From: Terriglobales bacterium
GTDB lineage: Bacteria; Acidobacteriota; Terriglobia; Terriglobales; Acidobacteriaceae
Assembly (NCBI GenBank): GCA_025462725.1
Contig: JAOAPE010000012.1
Span: forward strand, 421,942 to 485,941
Reading direction: 5' to 3'
Length of the DNA: 64,000 nucleotides
A program made the translations under genes and the position numbers. Positions 7,791-17,600 of this stretch are shown piece by piece. Numbering within the stretch: position 1 is the stretch's first letter; each line of letters begins with the position of its first letter. The notes below the pieces were generated by a model. That model saw only the letters and a program-made list of their open reading frames with translations. It was not told the DNA's origin and did no database searches.

Positions 7791-9020
7791 TTGCGAATCC
7801 TCATCATCGTTGATTGCTACTACCCGACTACCAAGTCCAGCGCCAAGCTGATCCATGACTTGGGAGTCGAGTTTCATCGGACGGGACATGATGTGACTGT
7901 CCTCGCGCCCTCCGAGGCCATCCGCAGCGACATGGAAATTTCGACGGAAGAGGATTTGAGAATCGTTCGGGTGCGGACGGGCAAGATCAAAGGGGCGTCG
8001 AACTTTTTTCGGGCGTTGCAGGAAGTACCGCTCTCCGGAACCATGTGGCGCCGCAGCAAGCAATTCCTCCAGCAGAATCCATGTGACCTGATCATCTACT
8101 ACTCTCCCAGCATATTCTTTGGGCCTCTAGTGAAAAGACTCAAGCAGATTTGGGGATGTCCCTCCTATTTAATCTTGCGGGACATTTTTCCACGATGGTC
8201 AGTGGATGCGGGAGTGCTGCGGAAGGGCATTGTTCACGACTATTTCCGAAGACGCGAATTGCAACAGTACGATGTAGCGGATGTGATCGCGGTGCAGACT
8301 CCGGCGAATTTTGATTACTTCAACGAGGAGTTAGCGCACAAACGATATCGGCTGGAGTTGCTCTTCAATTGGACGAACCTGAACGAAGAAGATGTTCCAC
8401 GTTCAAATTACCGAAAAGAGTTGGGCCTGGAAGAGAAGGTGGTGTTCTTTTTCGGTGGGAACATCGGGGTAGCGCAGGACATGGACAATATCGTCCGGCT
8501 GGCGGCTTCGCTGCAGGAGCATCCCCGGATTTTTTTCCTGTTGGTAGGTGAGGGAAGCGAAGTCGAGCGCCTGAAACTGAAGGTGCGCGACGAAGAGATC
8601 AAGAACTTCCGCATTCTGCCTGCTGTGGGACAGAAGGAATACCTGGCGATGCTCTCTGAGTTTGACGTGGGGCTGATGTCGCTGGATAGGAAACTGAAAA
8701 CGCAGAATTTTCCCGGCAAGCTGTTGACCTATATGTACAACTCCGTTGCCATACTGGCCAGCTTCAATCCCGAGAATGATCTGATGAAAATATTGATCGA
8801 AGCGGAGGCCGGTTTGTGCACGGTGAATGGCGATGACGAAGGGTTGAAAGCCAACGCATTGAAATTGGCAGAAAGTGCCGAGCTGCGCCGGAGAGTCGGC
8901 ATGAACGGGAGAAAACTGCTGGAAAAGGAATTTTCTTCCGCCGCAGCAGTCAACAGGGTGATTGAACAGGTAAAAGCATTTCAAGGTGTGAAAGCGAAGG
9001 CCGCTGTCGGGAGAGGATAA
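7791..9020 (+). CDS. GT4 family glycosyltransferase, WbuB-like
   Basis: A 409-aa GT-B transferase beginning RILIIVDCYYPTTKSSAKLIHDLG and continuing with SYLILRDIFPRWSVDAGVL, the pattern of WbuB-like (FucNAc/amino-sugar) transferases. The donor domain has VVFFFGGNIGVAQDMDNIV and the C-terminal KLLTYMYNSVAILAS segment where this subfamily has K-x-x-x-Y rather than a classic E-x7-E. Start is TTG 7791, preceded by AAAGAAGAG; no ATG/GTG fits the conserved N-terminus. It sits 28 bp after wecB, supporting a shared transcript and use of the UDP-sugar made upstream. Confidence 0.87.
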   Translation: MRILIIVDCYYPTTKSSAKLIHDLGVEFHRTGHDVTVLAPSEAIRSDMEISTEEDLRIVRVRTGKIKGASNFFRALQEVPLSGTMWRRSKQFLQQNPCDLIIYYSPSIFFGPLVKRLKQIWGCPSYLILRDIFPRWSVDAGVLRKGIVHDYFRRRELQQYDVADVIAVQTPANFDYFNEELAHKRYRLELLFNWTNLNEEDVPRSNYRKELGLEEKVVFFFGGNIGVAQDMDNIVRLAASLQEHPRIFFLLVGEGSEVERLKLKVRDEEIKNFRILPAVGQKEYLAMLSEFDVGLMSLDRKLKTQNFPGKLLTYMYNSVAILASFNPENDLMKILIEAEAGLCTVNGDDEGLKANALKLAESAELRRRVGMNGRKLLEKEFSSAAAVNRVIEQVKAFQGVKAKAAVGRG

Positions 9021-9121
9021 AGGATTGATTCGCGCGGTGAGTTCATAGTAATGTGCGCTGTAATCCCTCCGAAATAAATCAACTGTGCAGTGATCTACAG
9101 ATTTAGCCGGACAAGAAGATT

Positions 9122-10609
9122 TTGATCGGAATCATCGGATTCGCTTATTTCGCGTTCTTTATCACTTCCATGTTCCTCTCCATGGGAGCGACGTGGTATG
9201 TCCGCAATATTGCCGTTCGAAGGAACTGGATACGCGAAGGGGACCGAAGACGGCAAGTACAGACTGCGGGCATTCCGCGACTGGGCGGCGTGGGGCTGTT
9301 TACCGCTTTCAACGTCAGTCTTGCTTTGCTGGTTGCGGGCTACTACCTGATCGGCAGAAATCCTATTTACCTGACCGGGACACTGCGGCAGTTTTGGATG
9401 CCCGCCGTGTTGATCTTCCTACTCGGGCTGGCAGATGACATCTTCGACATTCCAGTCTGGGTAAAGTTTGCCGTGCAAACAGCGGCGGCGATGATGATGT
9501 TCGGTGTGGGGCTGAAGGTGAATCCCCTTATCTTCGGGACATACCCGTTTAGTACGGCAGTGTCACTGGTGCTGACCATCCTGTGGGTTGTGGGGATCAC
9601 CAACGCATTTAATCTGATCGATGGGCTTGACGGTCTGGCGGCGGGTTCCGCGCTCTTCTCGACGATGGCGGTATTTGTGGTCGCGCTGATCAGCGGGAAT
9701 CGTCCGATGGCGATGATCACAGTCGGATTAACGGGCGCGATACTTGGATTCCTGCGCTTCAACTTCAATCCGGCGACGATATTTTTGGGCGACTCCGGAA
9801 GCCTGTTCGTCGGCTTCATGATGAGCGCGATCTCTTTGGCCGGTTCGCAGAAGTCACCAACGTTGGTCGCCGTTGCAATTCCGATGGTCGCTTGCGGACT
9901 TCCGATCCTGGATACGTTCGTCGCGATCGGTCGAAGGTTCCTGAGCGGGAAGCCGATCTTCGGGGCGGACCGCGACCACATTCACCACAAGCTGCTGAAC
10001 AAAGGAATGACGCATCGGCAGGCAGTGATCGTGCTGTACGGAATCTCTGCGCTGTTCGCGTTCATGAGCCTTTTTCTGCTGTATCCGGGAGCGGGGCCTG
10101 GCGGCGTGGTGCTCGCGGTCCTCGGCATTGGCGCTTGGCTCGGTTTCCAGCAGCTTGATTACAGAGAAATCACGGAACTCAAAAGACTGGCGAGAAGGAC
10201 GATCGACCAAAAGCGTGTGATCGCCAATAATCTCGCCGTCCAATACGCTGCCGAGCATTTGCCGCAGGCGCAATCCATGGATGAGGTCTTCGAACTCTTG
10301 GCGGGGATGTTCCACGACAATGATTTCGATGGCTTCGAATTGAATGCGGGCGGTCAGAATCGAACTTGGCGGAAGCCAGACACAGATTCCGCGGCGGGTG
10401 AATGGAATATTTCGCTAAAGCTCGGTTCAGGCGAACAGCTTGAAGCAGGCAAATTGACCATCTATCGGGCACACTCACAGTCGCCATTGCTGGTTGACAT
10501 CAACCTGATCACGTCAGACTTCCATCGCGCATTGGCGGACGCGGTGATGCGGATATCCCAAGTGGAGACGAAGGCCGTGGCTGCCCATGCTGCTGGCTCG
10601 TCGGCTTAG
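9122..10609 (+). CDS. WecA/MraY-type undecaprenyl-phosphate sugar-1-phosphate transferase with C-terminal extension
   Basis: Polyprenyl-phosphate phosphosugar transferase that starts glycan assembly on the lipid carrier. Signature loops are present: GLADDIFD (the paired Asp), NAFNLIDGLDGLAAG, FNFNPATIFLGDSGSLF and DRDHIHHKL. About ten membrane segments fill residues 1-345. Unlike WecA/TagO (about 350 aa) there is a soluble tail of about 150 residues (345-495) with alternating hydrophobic pattern and no recognised motif. Start is TTG 9122 after AGAAGA. Located just after the nucleotide-sugar genes, it is the likely initiating enzyme of this locus. Confidence 0.9.
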   Translation: MIGIIGFAYFAFFITSMFLSMGATWYVRNIAVRRNWIREGDRRRQVQTAGIPRLGGVGLFTAFNVSLALLVAGYYLIGRNPIYLTGTLRQFWMPAVLIFLLGLADDIFDIPVWVKFAVQTAAAMMMFGVGLKVNPLIFGTYPFSTAVSLVLTILWVVGITNAFNLIDGLDGLAAGSALFSTMAVFVVALISGNRPMAMITVGLTGAILGFLRFNFNPATIFLGDSGSLFVGFMMSAISLAGSQKSPTLVAVAIPMVACGLPILDTFVAIGRRFLSGKPIFGADRDHIHHKLLNKGMTHRQAVIVLYGISALFAFMSLFLLYPGAGPGGVVLAVLGIGAWLGFQQLDYREITELKRLARRTIDQKRVIANNLAVQYAAEHLPQAQSMDEVFELLAGMFHDNDFDGFELNAGGQNRTWRKPDTDSAAGEWNISLKLGSGEQLEAGKLTIYRAHSQSPLLVDINLITSDFHRALADAVMRISQVETKAVAAHAAGSSA

Positions 10610-10658
10610 TAGGCACTTCGAAGCCGTATCTCAGTCGTGCTTGTTATAGTTGTCATGA

Positions 10659-11621
10659 ATGTCGAGCGCTGTGTCCCCTCAAGAAAACCTATCCTGCGCG
10701 GTAGTGATCTGCACGAGGAACCGGTCCGTCCAGCTTGAGAAATGCCTGGCGGCGGTCTCCGAGCAGACACTCAAACCGGCGGAGATCATTGTTGTGGACA
10801 ACGCACCCGACGACAACAGCACGCGCGAGACTGCGTCTCGCTGGGGAGTGCAGTATGTAGTGGAACCGCAATTGGGATTGAGCCGCGCGCGTAACCGCGG
10901 CGCTTCTGAATCAAGAAGCGATATCGTGGCTTATATAGACGATGACGCGTTGCCACAGCGCGACTGGCTGGCGCAATTCGTAACCGTGTTTCAGCAGCCG
11001 GAGATACTAGCGGCTGGGGGGCGAACAGTCCCACCGCAGGAAAGCGCTGAGGTAGTGCAGCTGTGCAGCATGATTCAGGGCCCCGGTACCGCGCTTGAGC
11101 CGTTGATCGTGGACAAAGCGCATCCGCAATGGTTCGAGATAACGGCTTTTGGCGGACTTGGCGGAGGCGGCAACATGGCGCTGCGCCGCAGCGCGTTTTC
11201 TCAGTGGGGAGGATTTGATGAACGGCTCGGATTTCCCGGCGCTGCGGGAGAAGAACAGTTCGCGGTCTTTTCACTAGTAGATAAAGGACACCGGGTCGCA
11301 TACGTTCCGGAAGCAGTGGTCACGCACCCGAGCGTGTACACAGTAGAAGGATTGCGCGCACGATATCTCGAGGGCTGCGCCTACGCGACCTCTTACTTGT
11401 TATTCCTGTTCTTCCAAGCGCCGCGGTATAGAACGCAACTTCTGAAATTTGTTTACGAAGGATTCAAAGGCGTTCGACGCGAATGGCGGCACGCACCTGA
11501 GTCGCCACGCGCAAAAACCGGGCTGGGACGATCGAAGATTTTCGCCGCGCGGCTTCGGGGATTATGGCTCTACTTCCGCTTAAGGAACCGAACCGCTCAC
11601 AACGCGAGTAGTTCGTCATAG
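10659..11621 (+). CDS. GT2 family glycosyltransferase
   Basis: GT-A fold inverting transferase, 320 aa. The N-terminus reads CAVVICTRNRSVQLEKCLAAV, followed by IIVVDNAPDD and LSRARNRG. The metal-binding acidic stretch is VAYIDDDALPQRDWL near residues 90-104. A later GGNMALRRSAF and GAAGEEQF supply the acceptor/catalytic region usual for rhamnosyl- and galactosyl-type GT2 enzymes. No transmembrane helix is evident. ATG 10659 lies 49 bp after the WecA-like gene. The 3' end overlaps the opposite GT4 gene by 25 bp. Confidence 0.88.
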   Translation: MSSAVSPQENLSCAVVICTRNRSVQLEKCLAAVSEQTLKPAEIIVVDNAPDDNSTRETASRWGVQYVVEPQLGLSRARNRGASESRSDIVAYIDDDALPQRDWLAQFVTVFQQPEILAAGGRTVPPQESAEVVQLCSMIQGPGTALEPLIVDKAHPQWFEITAFGGLGGGGNMALRRSAFSQWGGFDERLGFPGAAGEEQFAVFSLVDKGHRVAYVPEAVVTHPSVYTVEGLRARYLEGCAYATSYLLFLFFQAPRYRTQLLKFVYEGFKGVRREWRHAPESPRAKTGLGRSKIFAARLRGLWLYFRLRNRTAHNASSSS

Positions 11622-12631
11622 ATTCTGGCCACCGACTCGACCATCTGAGGCGAAGAAAAGTAATGTTGAACGCGTAAACGTCCCGCCTCTCCCATTTTCT
11701 GAGTAGCGCTGCTGTCTGCCAACATCCCGCGAATACATTCGGCAAGCGCGGCGGGGTCTGCAGGAGAAACTAGTCGTCCCGTAACACAATCTTGCACTGC
11801 CTCGGGGATTCCGCCCACGTTGGAAGCGACCACTGGAAGCCCCGCAGACATTCCCTCCAGCAATGAGAGTGGTATGCCTTCATCAAGCGATGGTTGCGCG
11901 AAGATTGTCCAGCGCAAGAGCGTGGGGCGCAGGTCTTGAACCCAACCGAGGAATTCAACAGAGCCGGACAATCCGAGTGCGGCGACTTCGCGCCGTAGGT
12001 TCGCTTCCTCCTGCCCAGAACCGGCGAGCTCTAATCGCAAATCGGGAAACTCAGGACGGAGAAGATGCAGTGCTTGTAACAGGTAGGTGACTCCTTTGAT
12101 AGTTTCGAGGCGTCCTGCAAAACCTATCGTTGATCCCGATGTAGCGGGGCTTGCGGCGTTTTGAACCTCCACGCCTGAGTAAACGACTTTCGTATTGATG
12201 TGACTGGAACTTGCAGCCACTGCTTTGGATACCGCAATCACGGCATCCGCGTTTGCTGTGGATGATGCGCCGTATCCGGTTGAGCCATGGAGATGGAGTA
12301 TGACTTTCGCGCCCGTCCTTTGAGCGAGTGCACGGACAAAGCGGCCGCCCCAGTGGACATGAATGATGTCGAAAGATTCCTTGCGCAGTGTGTTCCAGAA
12401 GGTGAAAAGCCCGATGGGATCGCGGCTGGGATGTCGCCACTTGATGATCGTGGCGGGAATGTTTGTCTGCTGGAATTGGTGTGAGAGAGGGCCGGGCTGT
12501 CCGAAAAAGTAAACTGAAGTTGAATAACGGTTCGGGTCAATCCCCAACGCTAATGTGGAAGCGATCCTGGCGATGCCAGTGCCTTCGTGTCCGCTGCTTC
12601 CGAGTAAATGCAGAACGCGACGAGGGCTCAT
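11597..12631 (-). CDS. GT4 family glycosyltransferase
   Basis: A 344-aa GT-B enzyme. The N-terminus MSPRRVLHLLGSSGHEGTGIAR has the glycine loop of GT4 proteins. The donor domain carries GFAGRLETIKGVTYLLQAL and PSLDEGIPLSLLEGMSAGLPVV, with both E-x7-E glutamates, then SNVGGIPEAV. It faces the rest of the cluster and overlaps the GT2 gene tail-to-tail by 25 bp. Its promoter should lie in 12632-12817, shared with msrA. Substrate unknown. Confidence 0.9.
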   Translation of the reverse strand: MSPRRVLHLLGSSGHEGTGIARIASTLALGIDPNRYSTSVYFFGQPGPLSHQFQQTNIPATIIKWRHPSRDPIGLFTFWNTLRKESFDIIHVHWGGRFVRALAQRTGAKVILHLHGSTGYGASSTANADAVIAVSKAVAASSSHINTKVVYSGVEVQNAASPATSGSTIGFAGRLETIKGVTYLLQALHLLRPEFPDLRLELAGSGQEEANLRREVAALGLSGSVEFLGWVQDLRPTLLRWTIFAQPSLDEGIPLSLLEGMSAGLPVVASNVGGIPEAVQDCVTGRLVSPADPAALAECIRGMLADSSATQKMGEAGRLRVQHYFSSPQMVESVARIYDELLAL

Positions 12632-12699
12632 CTAGGAGTACCAGTGTGCATTGGTCGTCGCGAGTGGAAAGTGCATGGACATTGGTGAATTGTTCTGAG

Positions 12700-12719
12700 T
12701 GTACTCAAGCCAGAGTACA
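12700..12719. promoter_or_regulatory. TGTACTC inverted repeat, candidate operator
   Basis: TGTACTC (12700-12706) and GAGTACA (12713-12719) form a perfect 7-6-7 dyad between the divergent GT4 gene (start 12631) and msrA (start 12818). The TGTAC half-site is also found in the 3236-3257 palindromes at the other end of the glycan locus, which hints at a common regulator. There is no T-run, so it is not a terminator. Confidence 0.4.
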
Positions 12720-12817
12720 AGTGCGGTAAATGGCTGTAAATCGAAAAGCTGTTGCCCTACACTGACTGCATCTTTCGAGCGGCCAACTCATCTACTAAGT
12801 CTTTGAGGTGTTCAGTC

Positions 12818-13483
12818 ATGAAGCGAAGTGTTTGCGTAGTTTTAGGAGCGATGCTGGTATCAATCATGACCATATCGTGTGCCAGTGCGCGAACGATACC
12901 GAATCCGGTTGCTGATGCTCCATTAGCCAAGACGCCAGGAGAGGAGAGCGTGGTATTCGCGGGCGGATGTTTCTGGGGCGTGCAAGCGGTATTCGAGCAT
13001 GTGAAAGGCGTAAAGAGCGCGACCGCCGGCTACGCGGGAGGCGCAGCGAAGACGGCCGAGTATGAACTCGTCAGCAATGGTGACACAGGACATGCCGAAT
13101 CAGTACTGGTGGTCTATGATCCGTCGAAAGTGACATTCGGACAACTGATGAAGGTGTTTTTCTCCGTCGCCCATGATCCGACGGAGTTGAACCGTCAAGG
13201 GCCGGATGAGGGGACACAATATCGCTCAGCCATTTTTTATAAGACGCCGGAACAGAAGCGATTGGCTGAGGCTTACATCGCGCAGATGAATGCCGCAAAA
13301 TCGTTTTCAACAAAGATCGTGACAGAAGTGACGGGCGGAAAGGCGTTCTATCCGGCGGAGCAATATCATCAGCATTATCTTGTGAATCATCCTACGAGCC
13401 CTTACATCGTGATCAACGACATTCCCAAAGTGCGCGGACTGCAAAAGGAGTTTCCGCAATTGTATGTAGGGAAGGCGATCTAG
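12818..13483 (+). CDS. msrA: Peptide methionine sulfoxide reductase A, exported
   Basis: Reduces methionine-S-sulfoxide in proteins. The catalytic motif is GGCFWG with Cys at residue 51, followed by GYAGG, GDTGHAES and EQYHQHY, all MsrA landmarks. Residues 1-24 form a signal peptide (MKRSVCVVLGAMLVSIMTISC); Cys21 might be lipidated, although the lipobox is imperfect. ATG 12818 is chosen because GAGGTG precedes it and it begins the signal sequence. There is no Cys after residue 51, so no resolving cysteine; regeneration would need an external thiol. Probably acts outside the cytoplasm. Confidence 0.95.
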   Translation: MKRSVCVVLGAMLVSIMTISCASARTIPNPVADAPLAKTPGEESVVFAGGCFWGVQAVFEHVKGVKSATAGYAGGAAKTAEYELVSNGDTGHAESVLVVYDPSKVTFGQLMKVFFSVAHDPTELNRQGPDEGTQYRSAIFYKTPEQKRLAEAYIAQMNAAKSFSTKIVTEVTGGKAFYPAEQYHQHYLVNHPTSPYIVINDIPKVRGLQKEFPQLYVGKAI

Positions 13484-13543
13484 TCGAAAACCCCACGTTA
13501 GTTTTTTCGAACTGGGGCAGCCGATAGATGATTCTTCCAAAAG

Positions 13544-13575
13544 AAAGAGGCTGATCGTTTCCGATCAGCCTCTTT
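13544..13575. terminator. Bidirectional hairpin terminator
   Basis: A perfect 14-bp stem AAAGAGGCTGATCG (13544-13557) with TTTC loop and its complement (13562-13575). Both outer ends are A- or T-rich (AAA before, TTT after), so it can serve msrA (plus) and the convergent glycine-zipper gene (minus). Confidence 0.85.
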
Positions 13576-13589
13576 GCAGACGCGTAGTT

Positions 13590-14219
13590 CTACTGGGGTT
13601 GTGGAGTGGTATGTGAGTTGTGGTGCACACCGGCACTTGAACGAGTGGAAGCGGGCTGCATCGTAAGGTCCTGTGCGGTCTTGAAGCTCAGTTCGGTCTC
13701 TGCCGGGATTTCCTTTTTGCGTCCTGTATAAACCTGAGCGCCTGCACCACCCGCGCCGCCGAGAAGAGCGCCGATGGCCGCTCCTTTACCGCCGCCCATC
13801 AAGGCACCGAGTACGGCACCTACTGCCGCGCCACCACCCACATACTTTCCAGTACGTGCATTAGCGCCGAGTCCGCCGGGAGCTGAACCATTGGTTGAGC
13901 CCTGCATGGAGAGCAACTGGCGTTGTCCGTTCACAGTGACTGAACGGAGATCCAAATTGGTATCTTTGCCATCGCTGCTGGGGACAGCCACAAGTTGGGC
14001 TCGCGATCCGCGTGGAATCACCACGGCGCCAGAGCTGTCGACAACGTCATTGGAAATGCTGCCGGTGAATTTCGCATTCGCTGTCGGTTTGGCCGGAATG
14101 GCGGTGTCAGTGCGAACCTTGATCTCAGCGCCTGAAGGTACTACACGCGCCGTTTGCGCAGAAGCTGCTGTGAACGCAGCCAGAACGATGAGTCCAGAAA
14201 GTGCTTTCCTTAGTTTCAT
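13590..14219 (-). CDS. Secreted glycine-zipper protein of unknown function
   Basis: A 209-aa exported protein. Residues 1-22 are a signal peptide (KLRKALSGLIVLAAFTAASAQ), and the start ATG 14219 follows GAGAAGAG. Residues about 25-105 form a beta-rich domain with VPSGAEIKVRTDTAI and VVIPRGSRAQL, reminiscent of TrbI/VirB10-like segments. Residues about 125-165 are a glycine zipper (GGGAAVGAVLGALMGGG and GAAIGALLGGAGGAG), as in membrane-inserting outer-membrane proteins. A charged C-terminus follows. No enzymatic motif. Likely an envelope component; function not assignable. Confidence 0.75.
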   Translation of the reverse strand: MKLRKALSGLIVLAAFTAASAQTARVVPSGAEIKVRTDTAIPAKPTANAKFTGSISNDVVDSSGAVVIPRGSRAQLVAVPSSDGKDTNLDLRSVTVNGQRQLLSMQGSTNGSAPGGLGANARTGKYVGGGAAVGAVLGALMGGGKGAAIGALLGGAGGAGAQVYTGRKKEIPAETELSFKTAQDLTMQPASTRSSAGVHHNSHTTPQPQ

Positions 14220-14605
14220 AGATATCTCTTCTCCCACCAGAATGGATGCGGGTAGACGAGCGGCTGCTGCCAAGCAGCTCACAGCAATTCAAGCGGAGCA
14301 GGTACTCTGCCGCGAGACAAGGGGTTCCGGAACTCTGGAGGACTCGAAAATAACGACTTGCCAAGAACAAGCGACGCTGGTAGAGCTGCTCTCTTGCGAA
14401 TATAAATTCATTAAATATTCACTTGCCCAATCCAGCATGGAATGCGGATACTAGCCACGGTAGTTATTAAGTCGAATCGCTTAACCACCTCCCCTCGACT
14501 TGAATTCGCCCTTCCGTAAGGAGGCGCGAAGACGACCGGCACCGAGTTGTTCCAGAGATCGATCGAAAGCCCGCAAACTCTACAAATTAAATAAGAGGAA
14601 GAATG
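14220..14605. other. Divergent intergenic region
   Basis: The 386 bp between the glycine-zipper gene (minus) and the giant repeat protein (plus) contain no supported gene. An A/T-rich patch at 14400-14430 is the most promoter-like part, but no confident -35/-10 pair was identified. AAGAGGAAG at 14593-14601 is the ribosome binding site for the plus-strand gene. Confidence 0.4.
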
Positions 14606-17600
14606 ATGCCGAACTTTGTCGCCAAATCCAGAGTTGTGTCTTCTGTGTTGTTGCTGGTGTTGATCTGCACTTGCCTTGCATATGCAGCCATTTCGTTGTC
14701 CACAGGTACGGCAGCAACGCAGAACTTTGATGGAATCGGGACGATAGCGACTGCGGTATTGCCGGCAGATTTTCGAGTGGACAAGCCGAGCGTGGTGCGG
14801 ACGGTGGGTACGTTCGCGGGGGCGACCTCGAACACGACCGCGGCGGGCGGGGCAAATCTTTCAAGCACAGCAGCCAATGGAATTTACAACTTCGGATCAG
14901 GGACGACTACCACCGGCAGCGACCGGGCGATCGGATTCCTCTCTTCCGGAACAGCCACGGCCAGCGGAAATCTTTATGCGCAATACGTGAACAACACCGG
15001 AACCAGTCTTTCCGGATTGAAGATCTCATACAACGTTGAAAAATACCGAACGGGCTCGAATCCGGCGGGATTCAGGATCCAACTGTTCTATTCAACTGAC
15101 GGTGCAACGTGGGTGAGTGCCGGTTCCAACTTTCTGACTAGCTTCCCGGCAGATGCAGCTAATGCTGGATACGCTAATGCTCCCGGCGTGACTGTTGCAA
15201 TCACGAATCAGCCGTTGACGGTCACCATACCGAACGGCACGAACTTCTATTTGGCATGGAATTACTCAGTGGCGACGGGTTCGACCACGACGAATGCGCA
15301 AGCGCTTGCGGTGGATGATATTTCGGTTCTGGGACTGCCGCCCGTAAATACGCCGACGAATCCGGCGGGTGTTGGAAGCAGCGGAACAGTGCAAGCGGGC
15401 AATGCAGCGTTGTTGACGATGACGGTCACACCGGGTGCGAATCCGACGAGCACCGGACTTGCAGTGACGGCGGACTTGTCTTCCATCGGCGGAAGTGCAA
15501 GCCAACAATTTTTTGACAATGGTACTTTCGGCGACGTGACTGCGGGCGACAACATCTTTTCATTCAGCGCTACAGTCCCTGCTGCAACAACGAGTGGAGC
15601 GAAATCGCTCCCGGCCACGATAACGGATGCGCAAGGTAGAAGTGGAAGCGCTTCCATCTCAGTCAACGTGACGCCGAGTTCGACGCCTCCGACCGGCGTA
15701 GGAGCGGCTGCACCGAGCAGTCTTCAGGAAGGGAACACAACGCTTCTTACAGTGAAGGTCACGTCGGGAACGAATCCTCCGAGCACAGGCGTGACAGTAT
15801 TCGGAAACTTGAGTTCCATCGGCGGTTCGCACAATCAGCAGTTCCTTGATAACGGCCTGAATGGCGATGCGGCTGCCAATGACGGTATCTATTCATTCCA
15901 GATCGCGATTGCGAGCGGAACGACTCAGGGAGGAAAGTCGCTGGCAATCAATCTCAGCGATGCGCAAGGACGGACGAATACAGCGACGATTGCGCTGACG
16001 ATCCAACCGCCTCCGCCACCGACGACGGTGAAGATCAGCCAAGTGTATGGAGGCGGCGGCAATTCCGGTTCGACGTACACAAACGACTTCATCGAGATCT
16101 TCAACCAAGCTACGACACCGGTAAATATCACCGGGTGGTCTGTGCAGTACAGTTCCGCCGGAGCAACTAGTTGGGCGGTAACGAAGCTTTGCGCGACCGG
16201 AGCAACGTGCTTCCTCGCGCCTGGGCACTACTTTTTGGTGCAAGAGTCGAAGGGAAATGGTGGCACTACCCCCTTACCCACTGCGGATGTGGTCGGTGAT
16301 GCAAGTGTAGCCGGTGATGGTTTGGGTATCGCCATGAGTGGCACGCAGGCGAAAGTGGCGCTGGTGGCGAGCACAACGCCGTTAAGCGGGGCTTGCCCGT
16401 CGGGCGGTGCTATCGCGGACATGGTTGGATATGGTGTCGCGAACTGTTCTGAAACCGTGCCGACACCGGTGGTCAGCGCTACTACGGCTGCTGTCCGCAA
16501 AGGCAATGGCTGCGTTGACACAGACAATAACTTGAACGATTTCGTGATCGTTGGACCGATTCCGCGGAACAGCGCCTCACCGGCGAATTCATGCGGAGGC
16601 GATCCGACACAGCCTTCAGGGTTGGGAATCGGAACGCCGGGGTCGCTTGATCCCGCCAGCAATACGCTGCTTACAGTGAAGGTGACACCTGCAACCACTC
16701 CGGCAAGCACGGGGATTGCGGTATCGGCGGATGTCAGCAGCATTGGTGGCGCGTCGTCGCAAGTTTTCTTTGACGATGGCACGAATGGTGACCAAGTCGC
16801 CGGAGATAACATTTTTTCATTTCAACAGACCGTCGGCGCATTCATCCCGACTGGCGCGAAGAGTGTAGTAGCAACGATCACGGATTCACAAGGTAGGACT
16901 GCGACTGCTCCCATCACGTTGACGGTCGCGAGCCCAACCTGCGGCGTCGAGAGATGGTCAGTCAAGACGGGAACGGATCCCGATGCTGCGTTGATCGATC
17001 TGTCGAAGTCCAGCCGGGGCAATATAGAGAACCTGGGTGCGCTGACGCCTCCGACGACCCCGCCTGACAATGCCAGGTTCGGCGAAGCAGAATTCACGCA
17101 GTATGTACTGAACGCGACGATGACCTTCTTCAAGAAAGAAGGTGATGTGGATTATCACATCGTGTTGCAGGATGATGCTCTTCCGGCGCACACGCTCATC
17201 GCGGAAATACCTTCACCAGCATGCGTAGGACCGACCAGCCCGCTGGGCGCGTTGGTATCCGCGGCAAGGAAGAAGTTCGATGCTCGATTCGCGGTGACAG
17301 ACCAGTTCCAGCAGGTGTTAGTCCCGGTGCAGATCAAAGGAATCGGATTCTTCGATTTCATCCACGGCCAGAACGGCGTGGCGCCAAACGGGATAGAACT
17401 GCACTCCGTGACAGAGATCAACTTCACGGCGAATACGACGACGACACTGATGTCGAGCGCGAGCCCGACACATTATGGGGAGTCAGTGGCGATCACGGGA
17501 ACGGTGAGCAACGGGACTAGCACGTTGCCGACGGGGACGCTGTCATTCACTGACGGCGCAACGCCGATCGGAACTGCGATCATCAACCCGAGCGGTCAAG

